Positions 26,298-35,787 of a DNA stretch of 64,000 nucleotides are shown here, piece by piece. This DNA comes from Stomatobaculum longum (lineage in GTDB: Bacteria; Bacillota; Clostridia; Lachnospirales; Lachnospiraceae): positions 62,001 to 126,000 of the forward strand of contig JH590862.1 of assembly GCA_000242235.1 (NCBI GenBank), written 5' to 3'. Each line of letters starts with the position of its first letter. Positions within the stretch are counted from its first letter, which is position 1. A program made the position numbers and the translations under genes. The notes below the pieces were generated by a model. The model made no database searches and had not been told where the DNA came from. It saw only the letters and a list, made by a program, of their open reading frames with translations.

Positions 26298-27821
26298 ATG
26301 AGAAAACAGCTTTATCGCGTCCTTCCGGCACTCGTGGCGGCAGCGCTCCTCGCGGCCTGCGGCGGCAAGACGGGTGAGACAACGGCGGCAAGCGCGGACA
26401 GCAGCGCAGCTTCGAGCGCAGCGGCAGGCACCGAGGCAGCGGCCGAGGTTCCGGCACTTTCGTCCGACGAATATGTCTTCGTCAAAATGAATGTGCCCTA
26501 CGCGGACTACTACTACGGCGAGCTGAAGGATGTTCAGCCGGAGGCTTACGCGAAGGATGCCAAGGCGCAGCTCGACAAGGCGGATGCCGTCGAAGCGGCA
26601 GGCTTCCGGAAAGAAGGCGAGTACGACGCGGTCACCTCTCCGACCGTCGGCAAGTACAAGAAATATAAGGGTGCCTTTGCCGAGGAGCAGGGCGAGACCT
26701 CTGTCTACAACGGTGTCGCGGACGTCAATGTCGCAATCGCAAAGCCCCTTTACGAGGATGCCAAGAAGGCCATCGAAGAGAAGAAAGAGGCAAAGAACCC
26801 AATTCTGACTCTTGTCGGCAATGTGACCGGCGAGGAGAGCGCACAGCCCGCCGAGTACAAGGTTCTGAATTCCGACGGCACGCTCTCGAAGACCTTCGGC
26901 AAGGTCACAAAGGCGGCGGATGTCAAGGCTTCGATCACAACCACCTCGAACTACGGCAACTACGAGCTCGACTTAAAGGGTGTCGATGTCGATCCGGACA
27001 CGCTGCAGGGCGCTGTGCTCGAGACCTCGGACGGCGCAAAATACGGCTTAAAGCACCTCGATAACCTCTGGTTAAAGCCGGAAGAAATTGCCTTCTCCGC
27101 GGCAGCCTTCGAGGACAAGGCGCACAAGGCGGCCAAGCAGTATGAGCGTTTCGCCGACATCGGCGGCAAGACCATCAAGAAGGTCACTTATCTCGTGAAG
27201 GACGGCGACGATGTCGAGGTCGACACGGATCTCTTCGTGAAGAACCTCGCTCCGGCCGACTACAAGGTCACCGGCGATGAGAAAGTCACCTACACAGCCG
27301 ACGGCAGCAAGATTAACTACACGCTCAGCACCGGTTCCGACGAGTACAAGCTCTCCCGCGTGATTTACCGCCGTGCGGATTCCGATGTCAAGGTTGACAC
27401 CGCAACCGCAGGCGTCCTCACGCTTCCGAAGGAGGCAAAGCCGGGCACCTATCAGTTTGTCTTCTCGAATGACAAGCTCTCGGATGTCTCGTTCAGCTGC
27501 ACGGTGGATTCGGGACTCACGGCAGATGACTTCAGCTTTGCGGACAACAAGCTCACCCTCAAGGAGAACGCACAGGGCCTCACCGTCGCGGACTACCTGA
27601 ATACCACTTCCGCGGCAAAGGTCGGCGAGACCGAATATAAGGGCGGCAGAGCGAGAAAGTTCGGCACGACCGCATTCAACGAGGACGGCAGTGTGAAGCT
27701 CGACGCGACGACCGCAGGCGACAACGGCGATGTCAAGATCTTTGACGGCGCTTCCTCCTACCCGGTCACGCTCTCCGCAGACGGCTATCCGGAGCTCAGC
27801 TTTACCGTGGAGGCAAAATGA
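26298..27821 (+). CDS. Tp47-like lipoprotein
   Basis: 507-residue predicted surface lipoprotein: signal (1-20), lipobox LLAAC with Cys21 and a Ser/Ala/Thr-rich spacer (22-52). The mature part opens with NVPYADYYYGEL followed by EYDAVTSPTVGKYK. This matches, from memory, the start of the Treponema pallidum 47-kDa lipoprotein (YADYWAGEL, then FDAVSRAT). A later GTYQFVFSNDKLSDVSF segment fits its beta-rich C-terminal domains. Tp47 was described as a penicillin-binding lipoprotein with an unusual fold, and homologues occur in gut Firmicutes with unknown function. No SxxK/KTG transpeptidase motif set is seen here. The stop overlaps the next start (ATGA), so it is coupled to the FMN-binding membrane protein and may be its extracellular partner. 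Confidence 0.75.
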   Translation: MRKQLYRVLPALVAAALLAACGGKTGETTAASADSSAASSAAAGTEAAAEVPALSSDEYVFVKMNVPYADYYYGELKDVQPEAYAKDAKAQLDKADAVEAAGFRKEGEYDAVTSPTVGKYKKYKGAFAEEQGETSVYNGVADVNVAIAKPLYEDAKKAIEEKKEAKNPILTLVGNVTGEESAQPAEYKVLNSDGTLSKTFGKVTKAADVKASITTTSNYGNYELDLKGVDVDPDTLQGAVLETSDGAKYGLKHLDNLWLKPEEIAFSAAAFEDKAHKAAKQYERFADIGGKTIKKVTYLVKDGDDVEVDTDLFVKNLAPADYKVTGDEKVTYTADGSKINYTLSTGSDEYKLSRVIYRRADSDVKVDTATAGVLTLPKEAKPGTYQFVFSNDKLSDVSFSCTVDSGLTADDFSFADNKLTLKENAQGLTVADYLNTTSAAKVGETEYKGGRARKFGTTAFNEDGSVKLDATTAGDNGDVKIFDGASSYPVTLSADGYPELSFTVEAK

Positions 27822-29017
27822 GTTTAGTGCTTTGCCTGGCTGTCACCGGCCTCTGCTTCTCCCTTTTGGAGAAGCAGATCCGGCGGCGGCCGGTTTTTTT
27901 CTATCTGTTTTTTGTGTTGCTCTCGCTTCTCAGCATCTTTTTGCCGAAACAGCTGACCGTACCGCCGCTCGCCTACCTGGTCAACCGCCTGTTGCGGCGC
28001 GGCGTACTCGCCGGCAGCATGTTCCTCTGGGTCATGTATGCAATCGTTCTGCCGCAAAAGAGCCGTCTGCAGCGCGTCATGATGACGCTCCGCGCGCAGA
28101 TTGCGATCGGCGCCTCGATTCTGACCCTCGCGCACAATATTGCCTACGGACAGCGCTACTTTGTGCTGCTCTTTACGAATGCGGGGAAGCTGAAGAGCTA
28201 TGAGCTGATTGCGTCCTGCTTCTCGCTCGCCATGATACTCCTTCTTCTGCCGCTCACCGTCACCTCCTTCCAAGTCGTGCGGCGTAAGATGAACGCGAAG
28301 CGCTGGAAACAGCTGCAGCGGTTCTCCTATCTCTTTTACGGACTGCTTTACCTGCACATCTGCTTCATCTACACCGGCGGTCTTCGCAAGGGAAAGAGCG
28401 AGTATCTCGTGCAGTTTGCGCTCTACACACTGCTCTACGGGATTTATCTCATGCTCCGGCTCACAAAGGCCTTTCTCAAAAAACCGCTGCCGACCGCACC
28501 GGACTACGCGGCAAAACGCGCAGCGAGACGGCGCAAAGTGATCTGCCTGCACGGCGCTATCAGCCTTCTGATGCTCCTCGTGCTTCTCTTTGCCTTCCGC
28601 ACGGTGCAGGCCGGTAAGCAAGGCAGCGCGGACACGGCGCAGGTGCAAAGCACTTCCGCCGCAGAAAGCGCGAACAGCGCTTCCTCCGCTTCCGAGTCGG
28701 CAAGCAAAGCCGAAGACACAGGCGCGGCGCCTGCATGCGGCAGCGGCATTGCCGCCGCTGTCCCGGACGGCGAATACGAGGGCAAGGGCGTCGGCTATAA
28801 CGGCAACATCAAGGTCAAGGTGAGCGTTGCCTGCGGCAAGATTACAGCCATCGAAATCCTGAAGACAGACGACGACGAAGAGTACTTCTACGACGCCAAG
28901 AAACAGGTCGTCAACGCCATTTTGGAACAGCAGACCACAGAGGTGGACGCCGCGAGCGGCGCGACTTCGAGCTCCGACGGCATCATGAAGGCCGTCAAGA
29001 ATGCGCTGCAACCGTAA
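27818..29017 (+). CDS. Ferric-reductase-like membrane protein fused to an FMN-binding domain
   Basis: 399 residues. The N-terminal half has about seven to eight membrane helices with histidines inside or near helices (TLAHNIAYG, LLYLHICF, ICLHGAIS), as expected for a b-type-haem ferric reductase-like/MsrQ-like core. After the last helix (about 243-263) comes a Ser/Ala-rich linker (270-300). The C-terminal FMN_bind domain (about 307-399: DGEYEGKGVGYNG...VKVSVACGKITAIEIL) ends in DAASGATSSSDGIMKAV, whose SGAT Thr is a likely covalent FMN site. The layout suggests electrons moving from the membrane to an outside flavin. An ApbE flavin transferase would be required and is not in this window. Confidence 0.8.
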   Translation: MSLVLCLAVTGLCFSLLEKQIRRRPVFFYLFFVLLSLLSIFLPKQLTVPPLAYLVNRLLRRGVLAGSMFLWVMYAIVLPQKSRLQRVMMTLRAQIAIGASILTLAHNIAYGQRYFVLLFTNAGKLKSYELIASCFSLAMILLLLPLTVTSFQVVRRKMNAKRWKQLQRFSYLFYGLLYLHICFIYTGGLRKGKSEYLVQFALYTLLYGIYLMLRLTKAFLKKPLPTAPDYAAKRAARRRKVICLHGAISLLMLLVLLFAFRTVQAGKQGSADTAQVQSTSAAESANSASSASESASKAEDTGAAPACGSGIAAAVPDGEYEGKGVGYNGNIKVKVSVACGKITAIEILKTDDDEEYFYDAKKQVVNAILEQQTTEVDAASGATSSSDGIMKAVKNALQP

Positions 29018-29040
29018 CGAACTTTCATGTTCGGAACGCA

Positions 29041-29074
29041 AAAAGAGGACAGGAACTCGTTCCTGTCCTCTTTT
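29041..29074. terminator. Bidirectional terminator
   Basis: AAAAGAGGACAGGAAC (29041-29056) pairs with GTTCCTGTCCTCTTTT (29059-29074). It lies between the convergent FMN-binding gene and the M64 peptidase gene. Confidence 0.85.
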
Positions 29075-29112
29075 CTTACATTCCGTTCTTTCGCGCCGTT
29101 TTTCGTTCTCGC

Positions 29113-31368
29113 TTATTCGGATGTGCGGTTGCAGACGCGAATCTTGAATCCGGTCTCATAGCGCGCGAGCGGCAGCGCATATTTCTGGCCGTCGAGTTCC
29201 GCCGTGCAGGTGTCCTTGCCCTCATCGAGCACCAGCTCCGCAAAGGCGCGGTAGGTGCCGGGGTCCTTCGGCGCTTCGCTGAGTTCCGCACCGCGCTCTC
29301 CGTTCTCCTCCGTGAAGTAGCGAATCCGATACGGCACGGCGACTTCTCTGCCGTTCACATAGGTGTGGAAGTGCGGCGTCAGGTCAACCGGCTCGCCGAT
29401 GGCCGGGAAGTCCTCCTTGTAGGCATGGCTCAGCACCGGTGCGTAGTCATACTCCTCCCACTCGCGGTACAAAGCCGATAAGAATTCACGCCGCTGCACG
29501 GCTCTCTCTTCTTCCGTCACGGCGCGCACGCCCTCGGGCTTGCCGGACAGATAGTTTAAAAGCTCCATCGCCGCAAAGCGCATGCCCTTCTCGTTGACCG
29601 GCGCATAGACAATAAAGCGCTTGTTCGTGACCGTGGTGCCGGTCACATCGTAGACGCCGTTCACGAGCACAATGACCGCCTTATAGAACGAGGTCACGCC
29701 GTTGTTTGCCATGTACATCGCGGCGCGCGTGCCTGCGTCGGTCTGCACCAGCTTGTCCTCATCGCTGCGGCTCACATGGTAATAGGTGTTGCTCGGCTCC
29801 TTGCCGATGTGTGTGCCCTCGGAGACCGCCTGCACCGTATAGTAGTTAAAGTACAGGTCCGCCTCCTTGTAGAGCGGCAGCGCGCGGAAATATTCGACAA
29901 ACCGTCTCGCATCTTCCTCAAATTTGTCCAGCTCCTCCGCACGGTAGCCCTCTCCCGTGAAGACGATGGTCTGGTTGTTGTAATAGGGCTGTGCGCCCGG
30001 ATATTTAAGCGTATTATGGTCGGCAATGCAACTCGTGTGCAGCGAAATCTCAAATTCCCGGCTCTTCCGGCTCACCAAACGGCCGCTGCCCTTTTCCGTC
30101 GCCGTGACGGTCACAGTATAGCGGCCCGGCAGCACCGGCGGCTCCTCGCTCTCGTAGAGATGCGTGATTTCCGCCGCATAGGGCATGGTGCCGCGGTAAG
30201 CATAGTGAAGGTCCGAGGGCGGCGCGTCGTGAAGCGTCGCCTTCACCTCGATCGGCTTGCCGTCGCAGACTTTGTTCTCGACCGTGAGGTCAATGAGATC
30301 CGGCGGCTCGATTTCAAAGCTCGTCTCCAGCACAGCGTCACCGTAGACCGCATCGTGAGAAAGCTCTGCGCGCAGGCGGTATGTGCCCGCGGTTTTCGGC
30401 TGCGCCGGGAGCGGCTTGCCGTCCGCGTCAAAGAAGCTTAAGGTCAGGCGGTCGCCGAGCTCAGCGCCGGTCTCCTTCTTCTCGCATTTCCGGACAATGA
30501 CATACTGCTTCAAATCGAGCGGCTCCGCGCTCTCCCGCAGGGTGTCCGCGTACTGCTGCCAGAAAAGTTTCGTCACATTCGCATGGGCCGCAAACTGGTC
30601 GCGGAGCGCCTCCTTGCAGACCTCGCAGAACGGGAACTGGCGCCCGAGATAGCGCATCTTGCAGTTCTGGTGCGGCTTATACCAGCCGTCACCGCCGTTG
30701 TCGTATTCGTAGACGCCGATACCGTTTTTACCGATGAAGCGGCTCCAACGCACCTTCTTCGGATCCGATTCCGCCGACATATTGACATACTCGCCGGCAT
30801 AGCTGTTGCCCGCAAAGTACTCGTCCGAGAGAATGCCGATGGTGTGACCGAGCTCATGAAGGAGCATCTCGAGCGACTCATCGTTCCGGGAGACAATGCT
30901 GATTTCGCCGCCCGAGCCGCCGTAGACCTCGGAGTTCACCATCACAATCGCGTAGTCCGTATCGGGCAGATACTTCCGGTAGAGGTCACGGATCTTTCCC
31001 TTGTCCTCCTCGCCGATTTCCACGAGGCGCTGCATGCCGAAGGTCCAGAAGGATGCGTGGAAATAGCTGTCCCGTGTGTCGGCATCGGCCTCGGCCTGGG
31101 TCCGCGCGCGGTCCGCGCGCACGCCGCTCTCGTTCGAGCAGACACCGATTGCGTAGATCTTCACGGCATCCGCGTACTCGTCCCAGGGCGAAGTCGCCAT
31201 CATGTACTTTGCCATGCGCTTGGCTTCGGCGAAGAAGAGTTCCTGCTCTTTCTCCGTAAATCCATCTCCAAAAAAGGTAAGGAGCAGCGCGTCCTTGTCT
31301 TCCAGCTCTTCCCGTCCGTAGACCAGACGCGGCGTCTCATTCAGAATTGCCTTTTCAGCCTGATTCAT
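29113..31368 (-). CDS. M64 family metallopeptidase with a second, degenerate M64-like copy
   Basis: 751 residues and no signal peptide, although M64 (IgA peptidase-like) enzymes are usually exported. The first domain (about 28-300) has LLLTFFGDGFTEKEQ and the zinc motif HELGHTIGILSDEY (His171, Glu172, His175; Asp182 a possible third ligand). Two Ig-like beta modules follow (about 300-450; AGTYRLRAEL and PGRYTVTVTATE). A second M64-like segment (467-609) starts with TIVFTGEGYRAEELDKFEED and ends with MELLNYLSG, which aligns with HELGH but has lost both His. A last Ig-like module (PGTYRAFAELVLDEG) closes the protein. AGGAGG precedes the ATG at 31368; the 31-codon upstream extension lacks a ribosome binding site. 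It lies next to the M32 peptidase gene. Confidence 0.85.
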   Translation of the reverse strand: MNQAEKAILNETPRLVYGREELEDKDALLLTFFGDGFTEKEQELFFAEAKRMAKYMMATSPWDEYADAVKIYAIGVCSNESGVRADRARTQAEADADTRDSYFHASFWTFGMQRLVEIGEEDKGKIRDLYRKYLPDTDYAIVMVNSEVYGGSGGEISIVSRNDESLEMLLHELGHTIGILSDEYFAGNSYAGEYVNMSAESDPKKVRWSRFIGKNGIGVYEYDNGGDGWYKPHQNCKMRYLGRQFPFCEVCKEALRDQFAAHANVTKLFWQQYADTLRESAEPLDLKQYVIVRKCEKKETGAELGDRLTLSFFDADGKPLPAQPKTAGTYRLRAELSHDAVYGDAVLETSFEIEPPDLIDLTVENKVCDGKPIEVKATLHDAPPSDLHYAYRGTMPYAAEITHLYESEEPPVLPGRYTVTVTATEKGSGRLVSRKSREFEISLHTSCIADHNTLKYPGAQPYYNNQTIVFTGEGYRAEELDKFEEDARRFVEYFRALPLYKEADLYFNYYTVQAVSEGTHIGKEPSNTYYHVSRSDEDKLVQTDAGTRAAMYMANNGVTSFYKAVIVLVNGVYDVTGTTVTNKRFIVYAPVNEKGMRFAAMELLNYLSGKPEGVRAVTEEERAVQRREFLSALYREWEEYDYAPVLSHAYKEDFPAIGEPVDLTPHFHTYVNGREVAVPYRIRYFTEENGERGAELSEAPKDPGTYRAFAELVLDEGKDTCTAELDGQKYALPLARYETGFKIRVCNRTSE

Positions 31369-31402
31369 AATTGCCTCCTGTCGGTGGATGAGATTCGAAT
31401 GA

Positions 31403-31431
31403 AAAAGTGCAGGGTGTTCCCCTGCACTTTT
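31403..31431 (-). terminator. Terminator between the M32 and M64 peptidase genes
   Basis: AAAAGTGCAGGG (31403-31414) pairs with CCCTGCACTTTT (31420-31431), with T's following on the minus strand. It ends the POT-M32 transcript before the M64 gene. Confidence 0.8.
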
Positions 31432-31473
31432 CTCTGTCTTGCAAAAGTGCTTTCCCCTCAAAGCGCTTTTCGC

Positions 31474-32970
31474 TTACATCTTCGTGAACTTGCCTCTCAG
31501 ATACTCGAGATAGTACTTCGTGTTGACATCCTCGCCGGTCGCCTTGATGATGGTCTCTCTCGTCGTATAGGTCTGGCCGTAGCTGTGGATGTGCTCCGCA
31601 AGCCAGCTGTTGATGTCGGAGATATCGCCCTTTGCGAGCTTCTTCCATGCATCCGGATGCGCCTTCAGAATGCTGTTGCGGTACTGGCAGGAGTAGACAA
31701 GTCCCAGCGCATACCCCTGGAAGTAGCCGATGAAGCCCGTGCTCCAGTGGACATCCTGCAGAATGCCCTCGGAAGCGTTCTTCGGGGTCACGCCGAGGTA
31801 CTCCTTGTAGCGCGTGTTCCACGCCTCTTCCATGTCGTCAATCGTGAGCTTGCCCGTAAAGTAATCTCTCTCCATCTCATAGCGGAGAATCAGGTGTAAC
31901 GGCACCGTGAGCTCGTCCGCCTGCATTCTGGACCAGCCCGGGTTCGGCTTGTTCAGGGCTCTGACAACCGTCTCGACCGGGATTTCGCGGAACTTCGGCA
32001 CTTCCTTCTGGATTTCCGGATAGAAAGCGGTCCAGAACTCGAGCGAGCGGCCTACCTGATCCTCGTAGAACTTGGACTGGGACTCGTGCATGCTGCCGTC
32101 GATGCCGCCCCAGAGGCCCGCATCCACGACTTCCTGCGAGGAGCCGTAGTTGTACATACCGTGGCCGGTCTCATGCGCAGCGCCGAGCAGCGTGTAGAAC
32201 AGGTTTCTCGAATAATTGGTCGAAGGACGGGAATCTCTCGGGCCCGCGCAGACGCAGCTCGGATGCTCCTCTTCGTAGAGAATTCCCTGGTTCCAGTTGA
32301 AACCGTAGTAATCCATGAGCTTTCTGACAATCTTCTCCTTCGTCGCTCTGTCGACATCGCAGTCGATGACGGAGGTGTCAATGCTGTCTCTGTAGCTCTC
32401 GGTCTTTTTCAGGAGCTCCACAATCTCCGGCTTCACCTCGCCGAAAATCTTGTCGATCTCATCGAGTCTCCAGTCTGGATCCCAGCAGTTCACGAGAACC
32501 TGGAACACGGACTCGTTCGGGTTAATCGCCTCTGCGACGCGCTTCTGCACCTCAAGCTGCTTCTGGAGGTACGGCTTGAAGCTCTGGAAGTCGTTGTTCT
32601 TCTTGCATTCGTGCCAAGCCTTTCTGCCGTCGTTGTTGATGCGGCCCAGCTCCTCGCCGAGCTCCAGCGGAATCAGGGTTGCGTTCTTGTAGCGGTCACT
32701 CAGGAAGCGCACCATGCCGCGGTCAATGTCGCTCTTATACTGACTTTTATCGAAATCAGCGAAGTCTGCGACCAGCTGCTTCACTTCGTTGTTCTCGACC
32801 AGCTGCTGGCTGAGCTCGCTTAAGTACATTTCCACATTGGTGGTCTGGTCAAAACCGGCCTCGGGGCCTGCGTGCCACTGATCGCAGAACATGATGTTGT
32901 TTGCGGTCTCCAGCATGCGGAGTCTCACCATGATTTCACGGATTCTCTTGATATTCGCATCGTAATTCAT
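31474..32970 (-). CDS. M32 family carboxypeptidase (Taq-type)
   Basis: 498-residue cytosolic, mostly helical metallocarboxypeptidase. The zinc site HETGHGMY and the downstream HESQSKFYE motif are both present, with the family segment DSRPSTNYSRNLFYTLLGAAHETGH. Family enzymes remove C-terminal residues from peptides, often sparing proline. It starts 80 bases after a POT-like transporter gene on the same strand, so uptake and hydrolysis are probably co-transcribed. Its length matches the family. Confidence 0.95.
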   Translation of the reverse strand: MNYDANIKRIREIMVRLRMLETANNIMFCDQWHAGPEAGFDQTTNVEMYLSELSQQLVENNEVKQLVADFADFDKSQYKSDIDRGMVRFLSDRYKNATLIPLELGEELGRINNDGRKAWHECKKNNDFQSFKPYLQKQLEVQKRVAEAINPNESVFQVLVNCWDPDWRLDEIDKIFGEVKPEIVELLKKTESYRDSIDTSVIDCDVDRATKEKIVRKLMDYYGFNWNQGILYEEEHPSCVCAGPRDSRPSTNYSRNLFYTLLGAAHETGHGMYNYGSSQEVVDAGLWGGIDGSMHESQSKFYEDQVGRSLEFWTAFYPEIQKEVPKFREIPVETVVRALNKPNPGWSRMQADELTVPLHLILRYEMERDYFTGKLTIDDMEEAWNTRYKEYLGVTPKNASEGILQDVHWSTGFIGYFQGYALGLVYSCQYRNSILKAHPDAWKKLAKGDISDINSWLAEHIHSYGQTYTTRETIIKATGEDVNTKYYLEYLRGKFTKM

Positions 32971-33050
32971 TGCTTTTTCCTCCTGTTGTGACTGTTGTAT
33001 TCAGGATCAGCGTCTTCCGCTGAGGCTTACCGAAGTGAATCAAACCTGTT

Positions 33051-34550
33051 TCACTGCTTCTCCCGGAAGCCCATGCCGATTGCAAGCTTCTTCGAGAGCA
33101 GGAAAATAATGCAGCCGACCGCGACTGTCACGCCGCCGATTGCGAGAAAATAGCCACTCTCATGGCCTTCCCGGTAGAAGTTCGAGACCAGGGTCGAGAG
33201 CGAGGCACCGGTCGAGAGCCCCATTGCCCAGACCGTCATCATCTGTGTCGAAAAGGCAGCCGGGGCGACAATCGACGCCGCCGAGTTGCCCGCCGGATAG
33301 GAAATCGCCTCGCCGATAATCACGAGCGCGTAGAAGGCAACGAGCCAGAACGGGCTCGCCTTGACGCCTGGCGCGTACATCTGAAACGGAATCACCATAA
33401 TCAGCGTGCCGACGCCGTAGAGCGCGGTGCCGATGCCCATCTTGGCCGGCGTCGAGGGCTGCTTGTTGCCGAGCTTGCCCCAGAGACCCGTGACCATCGA
33501 ACCGAAGAGCACGGCAAAGACCGCCTGCAGGGTCCAGTAGATGGCCGGTGTCACCTTGTGTCCGAAGAAGACCAAGTTCACGCTCGTCTCCGCGTAAATC
33601 GAGAGAATCGAGGTCGCCTGATACCAGACCAGCATAGCAATGCTGCTGGAGATAAACATCGGAATCAGATAAAAGATATGCTTTCTCTCCTCCGGCTGTG
33701 TCTTCGGACTCGTCAGAATGTAGACCAGATAACCGAACGGGATGAAGAGCGAGACCGTGCTCACCATGTTCGAGAAACTCTTGACCGTAAGGATACCCTG
33801 CGTAAAGAGCAGAACCAGCGCTACGGTCACAACGGCAATGATGCCGAGCATCGCTGCGATTGTCGTCTTCCGCGCCTTCGGCGGCAGCGGGTCGTCGGGT
33901 TCCGCGCCGATCGGCCCGAACATCATCCGCTCCAGAATCAGGTAGAGGATAGAGCCGAGCGTCGACATCACCGCGCAGAGCGCAAAGGCCGCGTGGTAAC
34001 CGCTGATCAGGGCAATGGTGCCCGTGACGCTAGGAATCATCGCACCAATGTTAGAGATTACATAGGTAATCGCGAACGCACCGTCGCGGCGCTTATCGCC
34101 CTTCGCATACATTTTGCCGGTCAGGGAGTCGAGCGCTCTGCCGGAGATCATGCTGCCAAAGAGCAGGAGCCCCATCGAGAGCGCGTAACCCGGAATTCCG
34201 AGTCCCGGAATCGAGAGGACAATGTAGGCAATCGGCAGAACCAGAGCGTTCAGACGCAGCGCGCCGCGAATGCCGAAGACACGGTCCGCCATGTAGCTGC
34301 CGACTGCGCTGAACAGAATGACCAGCGCGTTAAAGAGTGACATAAGCTGTGCGGCATCGGTTTTTCCGAGCCCAAGGCCCCCCGGAACCGCGGCGTAAAG
34401 GTAGTAGACGAGCACTGCCATCATGCCGTAGTTTGCAAACGAGTTGGTCATGTAGCGGAAACTCAGAACGCCGATGCCCCTCGGATGTCCGAGAAAGCTT
34501 CGCTCCGCCTGGATTTTGACCACCGCCTCTTGTCTCTGCGATTCTTCCAT
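33051..34550 (-). CDS. POT/MFS-type peptide transporter, copy 1
   Basis: 499-residue membrane transporter with about 12-14 helices. POT-like features: GSYMADRVFG (MFS motif A after helix 2), AFAITYVISNIGAM (second POT signature region), WYQATSILSIYAETSVNLVFFG at helix 7, and KLGNKQPSTPAKMGIG. The canonical ExxERFxYYG proton-coupling motif of helix 1 is replaced by MTNSFANYG. A central conserved loop reads GPIGAEPDDPLPP. It starts at 34550 after AGGAGGAGA and lies upstream of the M32 peptidase gene. Peptide import is an inference from family and neighbours. Confidence 0.85.
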   Translation of the reverse strand: MEESQRQEAVVKIQAERSFLGHPRGIGVLSFRYMTNSFANYGMMAVLVYYLYAAVPGGLGLGKTDAAQLMSLFNALVILFSAVGSYMADRVFGIRGALRLNALVLPIAYIVLSIPGLGIPGYALSMGLLLFGSMISGRALDSLTGKMYAKGDKRRDGAFAITYVISNIGAMIPSVTGTIALISGYHAAFALCAVMSTLGSILYLILERMMFGPIGAEPDDPLPPKARKTTIAAMLGIIAVVTVALVLLFTQGILTVKSFSNMVSTVSLFIPFGYLVYILTSPKTQPEERKHIFYLIPMFISSSIAMLVWYQATSILSIYAETSVNLVFFGHKVTPAIYWTLQAVFAVLFGSMVTGLWGKLGNKQPSTPAKMGIGTALYGVGTLIMVIPFQMYAPGVKASPFWLVAFYALVIIGEAISYPAGNSAASIVAPAAFSTQMMTVWAMGLSTGASLSTLVSNFYREGHESGYFLAIGGVTVAVGCIIFLLSKKLAIGMGFREKQ

Positions 34551-34721
34551 AAATCTCCTCCTGAAAAGCCTTGATTTTGCACAAAATGAATGCTGCAAGC
34601 ATCTTTTTCGTCTATTATATTAGCATAACGACCAAGTGAATTCCACCCCCGCCCCTCTCAGCAGTCATTTCTTTTCGATATAGCAGCGGCGCACCTTGTC
34701 ATGCAGGGTGCGCCGTCTCCC

Positions 34722-35552
34722 TTATTCACTCGCCGTTTCCGCGCTGAGTCCCATGCCTCTTGCGAGCCGCCGCTGAAGAGCAGCACAAGCAAGCCGCCGA
34801 AGGCCAGAACACCGAGTATCAGGAAGGTAATCGCCTTCTTCTTCTGTTCCGGGGGCAGCGGATCGTCCGGCTCCATGCCGATCGGGCCGAAGGCACGCTT
34901 TTCAAGCGCCAGGTAAACCGTGCTTCCGAGAGCACCGACAATGCCAAGGATGAAGAAGGTCTTTTGATAGCCGACCACCAAGGCAATGGAGCCGATGACC
35001 ACCGGGAACATAGCGCCGATATTCGAGAGCACGTACTGAATCGAGAACGCACCGTCGCGCCGCTTATCGCCCTGCGCGTAGAGTTTACCGAGCAGCGAGT
35101 ACATGGAGCTGCCGGCGACCATGCTGTTCATGTAGCCGATGCAGCAGTAGAGCACCACGCCGACGATGCCGCGCCTCGGGATCGCGAGTGAAAAATAGAA
35201 GAAAGGTCCGGCGATGGTACAAAAACGATAGGCCCTTCGATTTCCGAAGACGCGGTCCGCCATGAAAGAACCGACACTCGAGAAGATGGATGCGAGAGCC
35301 GCATCCAGGGTGATAATCTGCGATGCCTGCACCTTCGTCAGTCCGACACCTGCCGGTGCCGCCGCATAGAGGTAATAAATAAAGATGGATGTCATACCCG
35401 TAGCCGGTAATCTGTCCCATCATAAACTTGAAGTTCATGACGCCGACGCCAAAGGGATGGCCGATGAAACAGGTTTCGTTTTGCAGCTTCTTAATTTGTT
35501 CCTGCCGCTCTCTCTCCTTTTCATCGAGTACTGCTGTTGCAACTGCTTCCAT
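34722..35552 (-). pseudogene. Decayed POT-type transporter, copy 2
   Basis: A paralogue of copy 3 with two lesions. The N-terminus (from ATG 35552, MEAVATAVL) runs in frame to MMGQITGYG, where one extra base near 35396 shifts the frame. The coding continues in the other frame as MTSIFIYYLYAAAPAGVG through GPIGMEPDDPLPPEQKKKA. Near 34778 the sequence jumps from the end of the loop helix (LLVLLF) straight to the C-terminal motif (RLARGMGLSAETASE in a third frame), so about 230 central codons are deleted. It cannot make a full transporter. The junction sits in similar Leu/Val-rich coding segments, which suggests recombination between short repeats. Confidence 0.9.
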
Positions 35553-35787
35553 AACAAGAACCTCTCGAAATGAAAAAGTTACTTCAACAGGCAAAAAAGA
35601 AACAGACCTCCTTTCCCATCCGATTTTCATCGGCGAAACCGCCGTTGTAACTGTGTCTGATGTCTCGCTGTGATTGGGAAATATTACCTATTTCTAATTG
35701 TACTGTATCGCTCTATTATTTAATTTCAAGGATATTTATCCCTCTCCCTCGCCATTATTTATATTAATTTTAACAAATATAAAAATA

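Noticed and set aside
27824-29041. 405-codon minus-strand frame opposite the FMN-binding membrane protein
   Set aside because: Antisense to a gene with clear membrane helices and an FMN_bind domain and coupled to its upstream partner; no family features.
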